From assembly GCF_048060095.1 (NCBI RefSeq), contig NZ_JBLUOA010000001.1:1984001-2048000 (forward strand): a stretch of 64,000 bases of DNA, in the 5' to 3' direction. The notes beneath the pieces were generated by a model. That model saw nothing but the letters and a program-made list of their open reading frames with translations. It did no database searches and was not told the origin of the DNA. The position numbers and the translations under genes are program-made. Within the stretch, counting starts at the first letter, position 1. Every line of letters begins with the position of its first letter. Origin of the DNA: JBLUOA01 sp048060095 (GTDB lineage Bacteria > Pseudomonadota > Alphaproteobacteria > Rhodobacterales > Rhodobacteraceae). Shown in pieces: positions 1 to 9,700 of the stretch.

Positions 1-238
<238 letters not shown>

Positions 239-246
<8 letters not shown>

Positions 247-1033
247 TGATTTCCTGATCCGCGCCGCGCTGGCGGGCGTTGGCGTTGCCGTGGCGGCCGC
301 CCCGCTCGGCTGCTTTGTCGTCTGGCGCAAGATGGCGTATTTTGGTGATGCGACCGCGCACGCGGCGATTTTGGGCGTGGCGCTGTCGCTGGCGCTTTCA
401 ACGTCGATCTTCGTCGGGGCGCTTGCCGTGGCGCTTGTCATGGCGCTGGCCGTCTCCACCCTGTCCGAACGGCGCTATGCCATCGACACATTGCTGGGCG
501 TGCTCGCCCATTCGGCGCTGGCGTTTGGGTTGGTTGCGGTGTCTTTCATCAGCGGCGTGCGCCTTGATCTGATGGCCTACCTGTTCGGCGAAATCCTTGC
601 TGTGACGGTCACCGACCTTGTTGTGATCTGGGGCGGGGCCGCGCTGGTGCTCGCGCTGATCGGGTGGCGTTGGTCGGCGATGCTGACGGCGACCCTGAAC
701 CGAGATCTTGCCTATGCGAGCGGCATAGACCCGCGGCGGGAACAACTGATCCTGACGGTCAGCCTTGCCATTGTCGTCGCAGTGGCGATCAAGGTGGTCG
801 GTGCCCTGCTGATCGCCGCGATGCTGATTATACCGGCCGCAACCGCGCGCCCGATCAGCAAAACGCCGGAAATCATGGCCGCGCTCGCCGCGGTTATCGG
901 CGCGGCGTCGGCGCTGCTGGGGCTGCGGCTGTCGTTCCTTTACGACACACCGACAGGGCCGACGATCGTCTGCGTCGCGGCCCTGCTGTTTGCGGCGTCG
1001 AACCTGCTGGGGCTGGCCCGCCGATCCGCCTAG
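239..1033 (+). CDS. znuB: ZnuB zinc ABC transporter permease
   Basis: A 264-residue integral membrane protein of the ABC-3 metal permease family, rich in hydrophobic helices. It forms the channel for zinc (or possibly manganese) uptake with ZnuC and a periplasmic ZnuA. I chose the ATG at 239 (MLDDFLIRAA) because it overlaps the znuC stop in the usual coupled arrangement and family members begin this way. An in-frame ATG at 221 (MRSLLSM) is the alternative, and earlier in-frame starts read through the His-Asp repeat of znuC in another frame. The motif GDATAHAAILG near residue 42 fits the ABC-3 family, as do the seven to eight hydrophobic segments. It converges on mrp with a 4-base overlap of the gene ends. 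Confidence 0.93.
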
Positions 1034-2124
1034 GCGATCCCGCCCTTCACCAATCCCGCGGCAAGCTGCGCATAGGCTTCGGAAAGCGGTCCGTCCTCTG
1101 CCGCGATGGGCGTTCCGGCGTCTCCGGCTTCGCGCACGCGCAGATCAAGCGGCAGCTCGCCCAGCAGCGGCACGCCCAGTTTCTCCGCCTCTTTCCGCAC
1201 GCCGCCGTGGCCGAAGATATGCGCCTCGTGCCCGCAATTGGGGCAGACATAGGCCGACATATTCTCGATCAGCCCCAGAACCGGGGTCTTCAATGTTGCG
1301 AACATATTGATCGCCTTGCGCGCGTCCAGAAGCGCAACGTCCTGCGGCGTCGAAACGACGAGCGCCCCGGTCAGCGCGGTGCGCTGGCACAGGGTCAGTT
1401 GAACGTCCCCGGTGCCCGGCGGCAGATCGACGATCAAAACGTCAAGCTCCCCCCATTCGACCTGACCAAGCATTTGTTGCAGCGCGCCCATCAACATCGG
1501 ACCGCGCCAGACGACCGCCTGATCCGGGTCGACCATCAGGCCAATCGACATCATCGTGACCCCATGCGCCTGAAGCGGGATGATGGTTTTGCCATCGGGC
1601 GAGGCCGGGCGTTTGTTGACCCCCATCATGCGGGGTTGCGAGGGGCCGTAGATGTCCGCGTCAAGCAATCCGACACGCCGCCCCTGCCGGGCGAGCGCCA
1701 CGGCAAGGTTCGACGACACAGTCGATTTCCCGACGCCCCCCTTCCCCGACGCAATCGCCAGAATGCGATCAACGCCCGTCACCGCCTGCGGTCCCTGCTG
1801 CCCGGTCGGGTGTCGCCCGATCTTGAGGCTTGGCGCATCACCTTTCGGCGGACCCGAAGGAGCGGGTTTCGACGATGCGGCAGGGGCGGTCAGAACGATG
1901 GACGTTGAGTCTACCCCTTCAATCGCCGAAACAACCTGATCGGCCACATCCCTGACCGGCGAAAGCTTCGCCGCGACCTCGGCGGACTCAGCCTCGATCA
2001 CGAAACGGACGACTCCGCCGTCGATGGACAACGCCCGCACAAGGTCGCGCGAAACCAAATCACCCCCGTCCGGCAAGGAGATTTTCTTGAGGGCGGCCAG
2101 AATATCGTCGCGCGTTACTGTCAT
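1030..2124 (-). CDS. mrp: Mrp/ApbC-type iron-sulfur cluster carrier ATPase
   Basis: A 364-residue P-loop ATPase of the Mrp/NBP35 family, a cytoplasmic scaffold that transfers Fe-S clusters to apoproteins. The N-terminal ~95 residues form a MIP18/DUF59-type domain (TRDDILAALKKISLPD). A Pro/Ala-rich linker follows, and then the deviant Walker A GKGGVGKST, the Walker B-like VDLPPGTGD, and the cluster-binding CxxC in YVCPNCG. The start is the ATG at 2124, which has GGAG nine bases upstream. A TTG start at 2136 would add four residues. It stands alone, converging on znuB. Confidence 0.93.
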   Translation of the reverse strand: MTVTRDDILAALKKISLPDGGDLVSRDLVRALSIDGGVVRFVIEAESAEVAAKLSPVRDVADQVVSAIEGVDSTSIVLTAPAASSKPAPSGPPKGDAPSLKIGRHPTGQQGPQAVTGVDRILAIASGKGGVGKSTVSSNLAVALARQGRRVGLLDADIYGPSQPRMMGVNKRPASPDGKTIIPLQAHGVTMMSIGLMVDPDQAVVWRGPMLMGALQQMLGQVEWGELDVLIVDLPPGTGDVQLTLCQRTALTGALVVSTPQDVALLDARKAINMFATLKTPVLGLIENMSAYVCPNCGHEAHIFGHGGVRKEAEKLGVPLLGELPLDLRVREAGDAGTPIAAEDGPLSEAYAQLAAGLVKGGIA

Positions 2125-2206
2125 TTCCGTCTCCAATCGCTTCCAAATTGACGCTGCGTAACACCTTTTTTCGGGGTCATAAACACGTCTATTTTCCCGC
2201 TAACTC

Positions 2207-2231
2207 CTTGTAATACATACAATCCAATATG
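2207..2231 (+). promoter_or_regulatory. Possible RpoH-type promoter upstream of the DUF1127/CcsR-like operon
   Basis: CTTGTAA (2207-2213) and CCAATAT (2225-2231) are separated by 11 bases. This resembles the heat-shock sigma consensus CTTGAAA-N11-15-CCCATNT. It sits about 130 bases before the DUF1127 start. The homologous R. sphaeroides operon is known to be RpoHI/HII-dependent. The match is imperfect and the assignment is an inference. Confidence 0.3.
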
Positions 2232-2363
2232 TCAGTGCCACTTATGCACTTGCTGCATAGCGGCATTGACGTTGCTAGGGATTGTGCATCTGCAGCATTT
2301 GCCTATCTTCCTCGGTGTTAGCGCAATACGGCGCAGCAATAAACGAGATGAAAGAGAACTGAA

Positions 2364-2579
2364 ATGGCTACTGTAACAACAACCCGCACGTTTGAAGCTG
2401 GCCTTGGTGATCGCGTATCCGCGTTCCTGAAAGACGTCACCGAACGTCTGGAGCGTCGTCGCCTGTTCAACCGGACCTTCAAAGAGCTGAACGAACTCAG
2501 CACACGTGAACTTGACGACCTCGGCCTTAGCCGCGGCTCCCTGCGCTCTGTCGCATACGAAGCTGCTTACGGCAAATAA
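2364..2579 (+). CDS. DUF1127 (YjiS-like) small protein, CcaF1-like
   Basis: A 71-residue basic protein. Its C-terminal half is the Arg-rich DUF1127/YjiS domain: ...RRRLFNRTFKELNELSTREL followed by DDLGLSRG. In R. sphaeroides the DUF1127 protein of this arrangement (RSP_6037, CcaF1) is a small RNA-binding protein co-transcribed with the CcsR sRNAs and involved in their maturation or turnover. Here the gene is likewise followed, nine bases after its stop, by an array of CCTCC-loop hairpins (2588-2894), so a role in RNA metabolism is the best guess. The start ATG is preceded by AAAGAGAACTGAA. It lies alone between minus-strand genes, with a 239-base upstream region that must hold the promoter. 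Confidence 0.88.
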   Translation: MATVTTTRTFEAGLGDRVSAFLKDVTERLERRRLFNRTFKELNELSTRELDDLGLSRGSLRSVAYEAAYGK

Positions 2580-2587
2580 GAACAACA

Positions 2588-2625
2588 GATTGGATCGCCC
2601 GACCTCCTCCCCGGGTGCTCTAATT
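2588..2625 (+). ncRNA. CcsR-like hairpin 1 (CCTCCTCCC loop)
   Basis: The stem GATTGGATCGCCCG (2588-2601) pairs with CGGGTGCTCTAATT (2612-2625) over 13 of 14 positions. It presents ACCTCCTCCC (2602-2611) as the loop. The loop is complementary to Shine-Dalgarno sequences and matches the 16S anti-SD core. This is the first of six such units after the DUF1127 stop. Confidence 0.72.
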
Positions 2626-2662
2626 GGGTGACGGCTGCCTCTCCTCCCTGGCGCCGTCACCC
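2626..2662 (+). ncRNA. CcsR-like hairpin 2 (CTCCTCCC loop)
   Basis: A perfect 10-bp stem, GGGTGACGGC (2626-2635) with GCCGTCACCC (2653-2662), encloses a 17-base loop with CTCTCCTCCC. It is followed by a second small dyad, CCCCGC-AAGAT-GCGGGG (2660-2676). That dyad shares three bases with the stem, so the two may be alternative folds or a processing site. Confidence 0.75.
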
Positions 2663-2704
2663 CGCAAGATGCGGGGCGCAAGATAAGCCCCAACCAGATG
2701 CGAA

Positions 2705-2727
2705 GAGCCCTCTCCTCCCTTGGGTTC
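2705..2727 (+). ncRNA. CcsR-like hairpin 3 (CTCCTCCC loop)
   Basis: A six-bp stem, GAGCCC (2705-2710) with GGGTTC (2722-2727), one pair a G-U wobble, carries the loop TCTCCTCCCTT. It is the weakest stem of the six, but spacing and loop motif match the others. Confidence 0.6.
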
Positions 2728-2734
2728 GGAGCAA

Positions 2735-2779
2735 CCGATGGAATGATGCGTTTCCTCCTCCCTAGCGTCATTTCATTGG
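2735..2779 (+). ncRNA. CcsR-like hairpin 4 (CCTCCTCCC loop)
   Basis: A continuous 15-bp stem, CCGATGGAATGATGC (2735-2749) with GCGTCATTTCATTGG (2765-2779), contains a few G-U pairs. It closes a 15-base loop with CCTCCTCCC at 2754-2762. A separate GGGGTCG-CA-CGACCCC dyad (2784-2799) lies between this unit and the next. Confidence 0.75.
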
Positions 2780-2804
2780 ATCAGGGGTCGCACGACCCCG
2801 CGAT

Positions 2805-2842
2805 TGCACAGGGCCACTTCCTCCTCCCTGGGGTTCTGTGCA
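2805..2842 (+). ncRNA. CcsR-like hairpin 5 (CCTCCTCCC loop)
   Basis: The stem TGCACAGGGCC (2805-2815) pairs with GGTTCTGTGCA (2832-2842), 11 bp including two G-U pairs. It exposes CCTCCTCCC at 2820-2828 in the loop. The stem sequence is unrelated to those of the other units, so it is the loop rather than the stem that is conserved. Confidence 0.73.
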
Positions 2843-2851
2843 TGGAATTTG

Positions 2852-2894
2852 AACGGCGGTGCCCTTACTCCTCCCCGGGCGCCGCCGTTTTTTT
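2852..2894 (+). terminator. CcsR-like hairpin 6, also the intrinsic terminator of the array
   Basis: A 13-bp GC-rich stem, AACGGCGGTGCCC (2852-2864) with GGGCGCCGCCGTT (2877-2889), has one wobble. Its loop is TTACTCCTCCCC, and the stem runs into seven consecutive T residues (2888-2894). This is a textbook Rho-independent terminator whose loop carries the same CTCCTCCC motif, so the last unit probably both ends the transcript and serves as an sRNA. Confidence 0.85.
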
Positions 2895-2915
2895 ATGCGC
2901 GGGATATGGGGCGCG

Positions 2916-5315
2916 TCAGAACGGAACGTCATCCGCGTTGGCGGCGGGCATGACGAAACGGCCAACGACTTTCTTACCACCCGCCTTGTCAAATTCGATG
3001 TCTAGCTTGTCGCCCTCGATCCCCATCACGGTGCCGTAGCCGAATTTCTGGTGAAACACCCGATCGCCTTGGGTAAAGGCCGACACCGCCTCGGAATCTA
3101 TGACAATATTGCGCGACTCTTTCGGCTGGCTGATCGGGCGCGTCGAACTGCGCGCCTGCATCCGCTTCCAACCTGGGGAATTATAGGCATCCGCCCGCGC
3201 CGCGCGATCCTCCATCCGCGCACCCATTCCTGCCGCCGCAGCGCCGTAGCCGCCACCGTGAAGGCCGGGGGGCGTCAGCACCTCAACATGTTCCTGCGGA
3301 AGTTCGTCGATAAAGCGGGACGGAAGCGCAGACTGCCATTGGCCATACACCCGGCGGTTCGCGGCGAAGGAAATCGTGCACAACTCCTCCGCACGGGTGA
3401 TGCCGACATAGGCAAGGCGGCGTTCTTCCTCCAACCCTTTCAGGCCGGATTCGTCCATCGACCTTTGGGAGGGGAACAACCCATCCTCCCACCCCGGCAG
3501 AAAAACAGCGGGGTATTCCAGCCCCTTGGCGGCGTGAAGGGTCATGATCGTGACCTTCTCCTCCGTCTCCTGGCTTTCATTGTCCATGATAAGCGCGACA
3601 TGTTCGAGGAACCCTTGCAGGTTCTCGAACCCTTCAAGCGCCTTCACGAGTTCCTTGAGGTTTTCGAGCCGCCCCGGCGCCTCGGCGTCCTTCGGCACCA
3701 AAGGATCGCCCCGTTCCTCTTCTTCCTCAGTTTGGGGCTTGAAATATGAACGTATATAACCAGATTCCTCCAGCACGGTTTCGGCGAGTTCAACGTGGCT
3801 GACGGTCAGGTCGTGAACGGCAGCGGACCAGCGATCAAAACCGGCGACCAGCTTTTCCAGTTCGCCCTTCGCCTTGCCCTTGATCTCGCCCGCGCCCAGC
3901 AGCGCCCGCGTCGCATCCAGCAGCGGCACGCCTAGATCACGGGCCGCGCGTTGGATATTCTGAAGCGCCTTATCCCCCACCCCGCGTTTCGGGGTGTTGA
4001 CGATCCGTTCAAAGGCGAGGTCGTCGTCACCGCTGACCACGACGCGGAAATAAGCCATCGCATCGCGGATCTCCATCCGCTCGTAGAAGCGCGGGCCGCC
4101 GATCACGCGATAGGGCAGGCCGATGGTCAGGAACCGATCCTCGAACGCTCGCATCTGGTGACTGGCGCGGACGAGGATGGCCATGTCATCAAGGCTCATC
4201 GGGGTCATACCACGCGTGCCGCGCTGCATGGATTCGACCTCTTCGCCGATCCAGCGGGCCTCCTCTTCCCCGTCCCAGTGGCCGATCAGGCGGACCTTTT
4301 CGCCCTCGTCAACCTCGGTCCACAGCGTCTTTCCAAGCCGCCCCTCGTTGCCCGAAATAACCCCCGCCGCAGCGCCAAGAATATGCGGGGTGGAGCGGTA
4401 GTTCTGCTCCAACCGCACGACCTTCGCGCCCGGAAAATCCTTTTCAAATCGCAGGATGTTGCCAACCTCGGCCCCGCGCCAGCCATAGATGGACTGGTCA
4501 TCATCGCCAACGCAGCAGATATTCTTGTGCCCCCCGGCCAGCAGCCGCAGCCAGAGATATTGCGCGACGTTGGTATCCTGGTATTCGTCGACCAAGATAT
4601 AGCGAAACCAACGCTGGTATTGCGCCAAAACGTCGTCGTGCTGCTGAAAGATCGTCACGACGTGCAGCAGCAGGTCGCCGAAATCGACGGCGTTGAGGGT
4701 TTTCAATCGCGCCTGATATTGGGCGTAAAGCTCCGGCCCTTGGCCGTTGAACGCCGAGGCCTCACCCGCAGGCAGAGTTTCCGGCGTCCAGGCGCGGTTT
4801 TTCCAGTTGTCGATGATCGACGCCAACTGCCGCGCGGGCCAGCGCTTGTCGTCGATGCCCGCAGCTTGGATCAATTGTTTCAACAGACGAATTTGGTCGT
4901 CGGTATCCAAAATCGAGAAATTCGATTTCAGCCCCACCAATTCCGCATGGCGGCGCAGCAGCTTTACGCAAATCGCATGGAAGGTGCCAAGCCACGGGAT
5001 ACCCTCGACCGTATGACCCAGCAGCGCGCCGACGCGGTTCTTCATCTCTCGCGCCGCTTTGTTGGTGAAGGTCACGGCAAGAATTTCGTTGGGTCGCGCC
5101 CGTCCGGTGGTCAGTAAATGCGCAATGCGCGCCGTCAGCGCCTTGGTTTTCCCCGTCCCCGCCCCGGCGAGCATCAGGACAGGACCATCCAGCGCCTCAA
5201 CCGCTTCGCGCTGCGCGGGGTTCAGTTCATCCAGATACGGCATGGGCCGCGCCGCCATAGCTTGCGCGGATAGCGATAGCGCGCCCGGCGCGTCATTTTC
5301 GTCTGTGCTGCTCAT
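2916..5315 (-). CDS. uvrD: UvrD/PcrA-family superfamily I DNA helicase
   Basis: A 799-residue ATP-dependent 3'-5' DNA helicase, likely UvrD (helicase II), acting in nucleotide excision and mismatch repair. It shows the SF1A motif set: Q-motif LNPAQREAVE near residue 31, Walker A GAGTGKT at 51-57, the Walker B box DEYQDT, motif III GDDDQSIYGWRGA, motif IV EQNYRS, motif V TIMTLHAAKGLEYP and motif VI VGITRAE. The C-terminal ~120 residues carry the Tudor-like segment of PcrA/UvrD (DRVFHQKFGYGTV). I prefer the ATG at 5315 (MSSTDEND). An upstream TTG at 5345 would add ten residues. It is divergent from the lldD-like gene and convergent with the sRNA array terminator. Confidence 0.94.
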   Translation of the reverse strand: MSSTDENDAPGALSLSAQAMAARPMPYLDELNPAQREAVEALDGPVLMLAGAGTGKTKALTARIAHLLTTGRARPNEILAVTFTNKAAREMKNRVGALLGHTVEGIPWLGTFHAICVKLLRRHAELVGLKSNFSILDTDDQIRLLKQLIQAAGIDDKRWPARQLASIIDNWKNRAWTPETLPAGEASAFNGQGPELYAQYQARLKTLNAVDFGDLLLHVVTIFQQHDDVLAQYQRWFRYILVDEYQDTNVAQYLWLRLLAGGHKNICCVGDDDQSIYGWRGAEVGNILRFEKDFPGAKVVRLEQNYRSTPHILGAAAGVISGNEGRLGKTLWTEVDEGEKVRLIGHWDGEEEARWIGEEVESMQRGTRGMTPMSLDDMAILVRASHQMRAFEDRFLTIGLPYRVIGGPRFYERMEIRDAMAYFRVVVSGDDDLAFERIVNTPKRGVGDKALQNIQRAARDLGVPLLDATRALLGAGEIKGKAKGELEKLVAGFDRWSAAVHDLTVSHVELAETVLEESGYIRSYFKPQTEEEEERGDPLVPKDAEAPGRLENLKELVKALEGFENLQGFLEHVALIMDNESQETEEKVTIMTLHAAKGLEYPAVFLPGWEDGLFPSQRSMDESGLKGLEEERRLAYVGITRAEELCTISFAANRRVYGQWQSALPSRFIDELPQEHVEVLTPPGLHGGGYGAAAAGMGARMEDRAARADAYNSPGWKRMQARSSTRPISQPKESRNIVIDSEAVSAFTQGDRVFHQKFGYGTVMGIEGDKLDIEFDKAGGKKVVGRFVMPAANADDVPF

Positions 5316-5365
5316 GCCCGGCAAGATAGCGAGGCGCGTTAACAAATGAAAGAGGTGTTCGCGTA

Positions 5366-6598
5366 ATGTTCTGCGCCAAATTACAGAACGACGCCTTCGC
5401 GCTGGACAACGGCCGGGCGGCCATCGCTAATACCCGGATGGACCTGTTTCAACGCTACCCTGCGATCTCTGACCTACGGACCCGCGCCCGTCGGCGAATC
5501 CCGCATTTCGTGTGGGAGTATCTGGATAGCGGCACCGGTAATGAGGCGACGCTGGTGCGGAACCGCACCGAGCTTGACCGGGTGCTGCTGCGACCGTCGA
5601 TCTTGCATGGGGAGCTTGAGGTCGATCTATCGACCAAGCTGTTTGGACAGACGCACCCCCTGCCCTTCGGCATCGCGCCCGTGGGAATGTCCGGCTTGAT
5701 CTGGCCCGATGCCGAAAGGTTGCTGGCCCGCGCGGCGGCGCAGGCAGGTATTCCCTACAGCCTGTCCACTGTGGCATCACGAACCCCCGAAGAGGTCGCA
5801 CCGGTTTTGGGCGATCATGGCTGGTTCCAACTCTACCCGCCCCGCGATTTGTCGATCCTCGACGGTATGCTGGCCCGCGCCCGTGCCGCCGGGTTTGAAA
5901 CGCTTGTGCTGACGGTGGACGTCCCGGTCGCCAGCCGCCGCGAACGCCAAACGCGCGGCGGGCTTGTGCAGCCACCCCGCCTGACCCCGCGCCTGATGGC
6001 GCAGGTCGCGCGGTGTCCGGCCTGGGCGCTGGGGACACTGCAGCACGGTATGCCGCGGATGCGGTTTATCGACAGCTATTCAGGCGAAACCAAAGGCTTG
6101 CCGTCAAATGCTCATGCAGGATACCTGCTGCGCACCTCGCCCGATTGGAACTATCTGCACAGCCTGCGTGACGCATGGGATGGGCCGTTCATCGTCAAAG
6201 GCGTGTTACGGGCGGAGGACGCGATCAAACTGAAAGACGCGGGCGTTGACGGTGTCTGGATCAGCAATCACGCGGGCCGCCAGTTCGACGCCGCCCCGGC
6301 GACCATCGAAACCCTTCCCGCGGTCCGGCAGGCGGTCGGTCAGGACTATCCGATCATCCTTGATGGCGGGGTTGAGGGCGGGTTGGACATCCTTCGCGCG
6401 CTCGCGCTTGGGGCGGATTTCGTCATGCTGGGCCGGGCTTTTCACTATGCGCTTGGCGCTTTGGGCGCGGAGGGTCCGGCGCATCTTGTTGATATGCTGA
6501 CGCAGGACATGGCCGCGAACATGGGGCAGCTTGGGACCGCCACGCTGCCTGAACTGCGCGACACGGTCATCACGCCTGCCAAATCCGAAACCCCTTGA
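5366..6598 (+). CDS. lldD: FMN-dependent alpha-hydroxyacid dehydrogenase (LldD-like)
   Basis: An FMN-dependent (S)-2-hydroxyacid oxidase or dehydrogenase of about 400 residues, probably oxidising L-lactate or a related acid to the 2-oxoacid and passing electrons to the respiratory chain. The TIM-barrel signature is present: HFVWEYLDSG near the N-terminus, PFGIAPVGMSGLIWPDAE, FQLYPPRD, VLTVDVPVASRRERQTR, and the active-site loop SNHAGRQFD followed by DGGVEGGLDILRALALGA. The active-site loop reads HAGRQ where HGGRQ or HGARQ is usual. The ATG at 5366 has AAAGAGG upstream. An in-frame ATG at 5438 (MDLFQRYPAISDL) matches where homologues normally begin and may be the real start. Pyruvate carboxylase follows downstream, which would make sense for lactate use. 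Confidence 0.88.
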   Translation: MFCAKLQNDAFALDNGRAAIANTRMDLFQRYPAISDLRTRARRRIPHFVWEYLDSGTGNEATLVRNRTELDRVLLRPSILHGELEVDLSTKLFGQTHPLPFGIAPVGMSGLIWPDAERLLARAAAQAGIPYSLSTVASRTPEEVAPVLGDHGWFQLYPPRDLSILDGMLARARAAGFETLVLTVDVPVASRRERQTRGGLVQPPRLTPRLMAQVARCPAWALGTLQHGMPRMRFIDSYSGETKGLPSNAHAGYLLRTSPDWNYLHSLRDAWDGPFIVKGVLRAEDAIKLKDAGVDGVWISNHAGRQFDAAPATIETLPAVRQAVGQDYPIILDGGVEGGLDILRALALGADFVMLGRAFHYALGALGAEGPAHLVDMLTQDMAANMGQLGTATLPELRDTVITPAKSETP

Positions 6599-6705
6599 AC
6601 CCAGCTTTTGTTAGAAAATACCAAAACCTCGGTATTGCGCTGCAACGCGGCGACGCTTACCGATAAGCAACTGATCCACGGACCTGACGTAAAGGAAGCG
6701 TTCTG

Positions 6706-9700
6706 ATGCCCGAATTTCAAAAGATATTGGTCGCAAACCGGGGCGAGATCGCAATTCGAATCCTGCGGGCCGCGAACGAGATGGGCAAGAAAACCGTGGC
6801 GGTCTTTGCGGAGGAGGACAAGCTGGGCCTGCACCGTTTCAAGGCCGATGAAGCCTACCGGATCGGCGAAGGGTTGGGCCCGGTCGCAGCCTATCTTTCG
6901 ATTGAAGAGATTATTCGCGTCGCAAAGATGTCCGGTGCCGACGCGATCCATCCGGGCTATGGTCTGCTGTCGGAAAATCCTGAATTTGTCGATGCCTGCG
7001 ATGCGGCGGGCATCACCTTTATCGGTCCGAAAGCCGAGACAATGCGGGCTTTGGGTGACAAGGCCAGCGCCCGGCGCGTCGCGATTGAGGCTGGCGTGCC
7101 AGTGATCCCGGCAACCAATGTTCTGGGCGACGATATGGATGCCGTCCGGCGCGAGGCTGCGGAAATCGGCTATCCCCTCATGCTGAAGGCTAGCTGGGGC
7201 GGCGGTGGTCGCGGGATGCGCCCGATCATGAGTGAGTCTGAGGTCGAGGAAAAAGTCCTCGAAGGGCGGCGCGAGGCTGAGGCCGCGTTTGGCAACGGCG
7301 AGGGCTATCTGGAAAAGATGATCCAGCGTGCCCGCCATGTTGAGGTTCAGATCCTCGGCGATCAGCACGGCGGGATGTATCACCTTTACGAACGCGACTG
7401 TTCCGTCCAGCGGCGCAATCAGAAGGTCGTTGAACGCGCCCCTGCCCCATACCTGACCGACGAGCAGCGCGAAGACCTCTGCGCGCTTGGCCGGAGAATC
7501 TGCGCGCATGTGAATTACGAATGCGCGGGCACGGTCGAATTCCTGATGGATATGGATGATGAGAAATTCTATTTCATCGAGGTGAACCCCCGCGTTCAGG
7601 TCGAACATACCGTGACGGAAGAGGTCACTGGCATCGACATCGTGCAGGCGCAAATTCGCATTGCGGAGGGCAAGACGATTGCTGAGGCGACCGGCAAAGC
7701 CTCACAATACGACGTGCGCCTGAACGGCCACGCGCTGCAAACCCGGATCACGACCGAAGATCCGCTGAACAACTTTATTCCCGATTATGGCCGGATCGCC
7801 GCCTACCGCTCCGCCACCGGCATGGGGATACGTCTTGACGGCGGCACCGCCTATTCCGGCGGGGTTATCACGCGTTATTACGACTCATTGCTGGTAAAGG
7901 TCACGGCATGGGCTCAAACGCCGAACGCCGCGATCCGCCGGATGGACCGCGCCCTGCGGGAGTTTCGGATTCGCGGCGTGTCGACAAACATCGCTTTCGT
8001 CGAAAACCTGCTGAAGCACCCGACGTTCCTGAACAACGAATACACGACGAAATTCATCGACGAAACGCCGGAGCTGTTCGAATTCCGCAAGCGCCGCGAC
8101 CGGGCGACGAAGCTGCTGATCTATATCGCGGACATCACGGTAAACGGTCACCCGGAAACGCAAGGGCGGGAAAAGCCGGCGGCAGTGTCGAAGCCGCCAA
8201 AGGCACCTAAACCCCGCGTTGATCCCGCCCCCGGAACCCGGAACCTGCTGGATGACAAGGGACCGGCAGCGGTGGCCGATTGGGTTCGCGACCGCTCCGA
8301 ACTGCTGCTGACCGATACGACCATGCGCGACGGGCACCAGTCGCTGCTTGCGACCCGGATGCGTTCGATCGACATGATAAAGGTCGCCCCCGCCTACGCC
8401 GCGCATCTTCCGCAACTGTTCAGCATCGAATGCTGGGGCGGCGCGACGTTCGACGTCGCCTACCGGTTCCTGCAGGAATGCCCGTGGCAACGTCTTCGCG
8501 ATCTGCGGGCGGCGCTGCCGAACGTCATGACGCAAATGCTGCTGCGCGCATCGAACGGCGTCGGATATACCAATTACCCCGACAATGTCGTGCAGGAATT
8601 CGTGCGCCAAGCGGCTGAAACCGGAGTCGACGTGTTCCGTGTGTTCGACAGCCTCAACTGGATCGAAAACATGCGCGTCGCGATGGATGCGGTGATCGAG
8701 AACGGCAAGGTCTGCGAAGGCACAATTTGCTACACTGGCGATATCCTCGATCCGGATCGCGCGAAGTATGATCTGCAATACTATGTAAATATGGGGAAAG
8801 ACCTTCAGGCCGCCGGGGCGCACTTGCTTGGCTTGAAAGACATGGCGGGGCTGCTGAAACCCACCGCCGCGCGCAAGCTCGTGACCGCGCTGAAGGATGA
8901 GGTCGGCCTGCCGATCCACTTCCACACACATGATACATCCGGTATCGCGGGCGCAACGGTGCTTGCCGCTGCCGAGGCGGGTGTCGATATTGTCGACGGT
9001 GCGATGGATGCGTTTTCGGGCGGCACGTCGCAGCCCTGCCTCGGCTCTATCGTCGAGGCGCTCCGCCACACCGAACGCGATACGGGCCTTAGCATCGGCG
9101 CGATCCGCGAGATCAGCAACTACTGGGAAGGCGTCCGCGCCCAATACAAGGCGTTTGAAAGTGGGCTGGAGGCGCCCGCCTCCGAAGTCTACCTGCACGA
9201 AATGCCCGGCGGACAGTTCACCAACCTCAAGGCGCAGGCGCGGTCGCTTGGTCTTGAAGACCGCTGGCACGAGGTCGCGCAGACCTATTCGGACGTGAAC
9301 CTGATGTTCGGCGATATCGTGAAGGTCACGCCATCGTCAAAGGTCGTTGGGGACATGGCCTTGATGATGGTCAGCCAAGGCCTGTCGCGCTCGGATGTCG
9401 AAGACCCCGAAACCGATGTGTCGTTCCCCGACAGCGTGGTGGACATGATGCGCGGCAACCTCGGCCAGCCGCCGGGCGGATTCCCTGAAGGGATAGTGAA
9501 CAAGGTTCTGAAGGGCGAAAAGCCCGACACGGAACGCCCCGGAAAACGGCTGGAGCCTGTCGATCTTGAAGAAACCCGTAAATCGCTGATTGAGGAGCTT
9601 GAGGGGTTCAAGGTCGATGGCGAAGACCTGAACGGATACCTGATGTATCCCAAAGTCTTCCTCGACTACATGGGCCGGCACCGCCAATACGGCCCGGTCC

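Noticed and set aside
2660..2676. CCCCGC-AAGAT-GCGGGG dyad as a separate sRNA unit
   Set aside because: It lacks the CCTCC loop and shares bases with unit 2; treated as a possible processing site.
7885..9270. 461-residue open frame on the minus strand within pyc
   Set aside because: A shadow frame of a GC-rich gene; no domain, ribosome site or codon pattern supports it.
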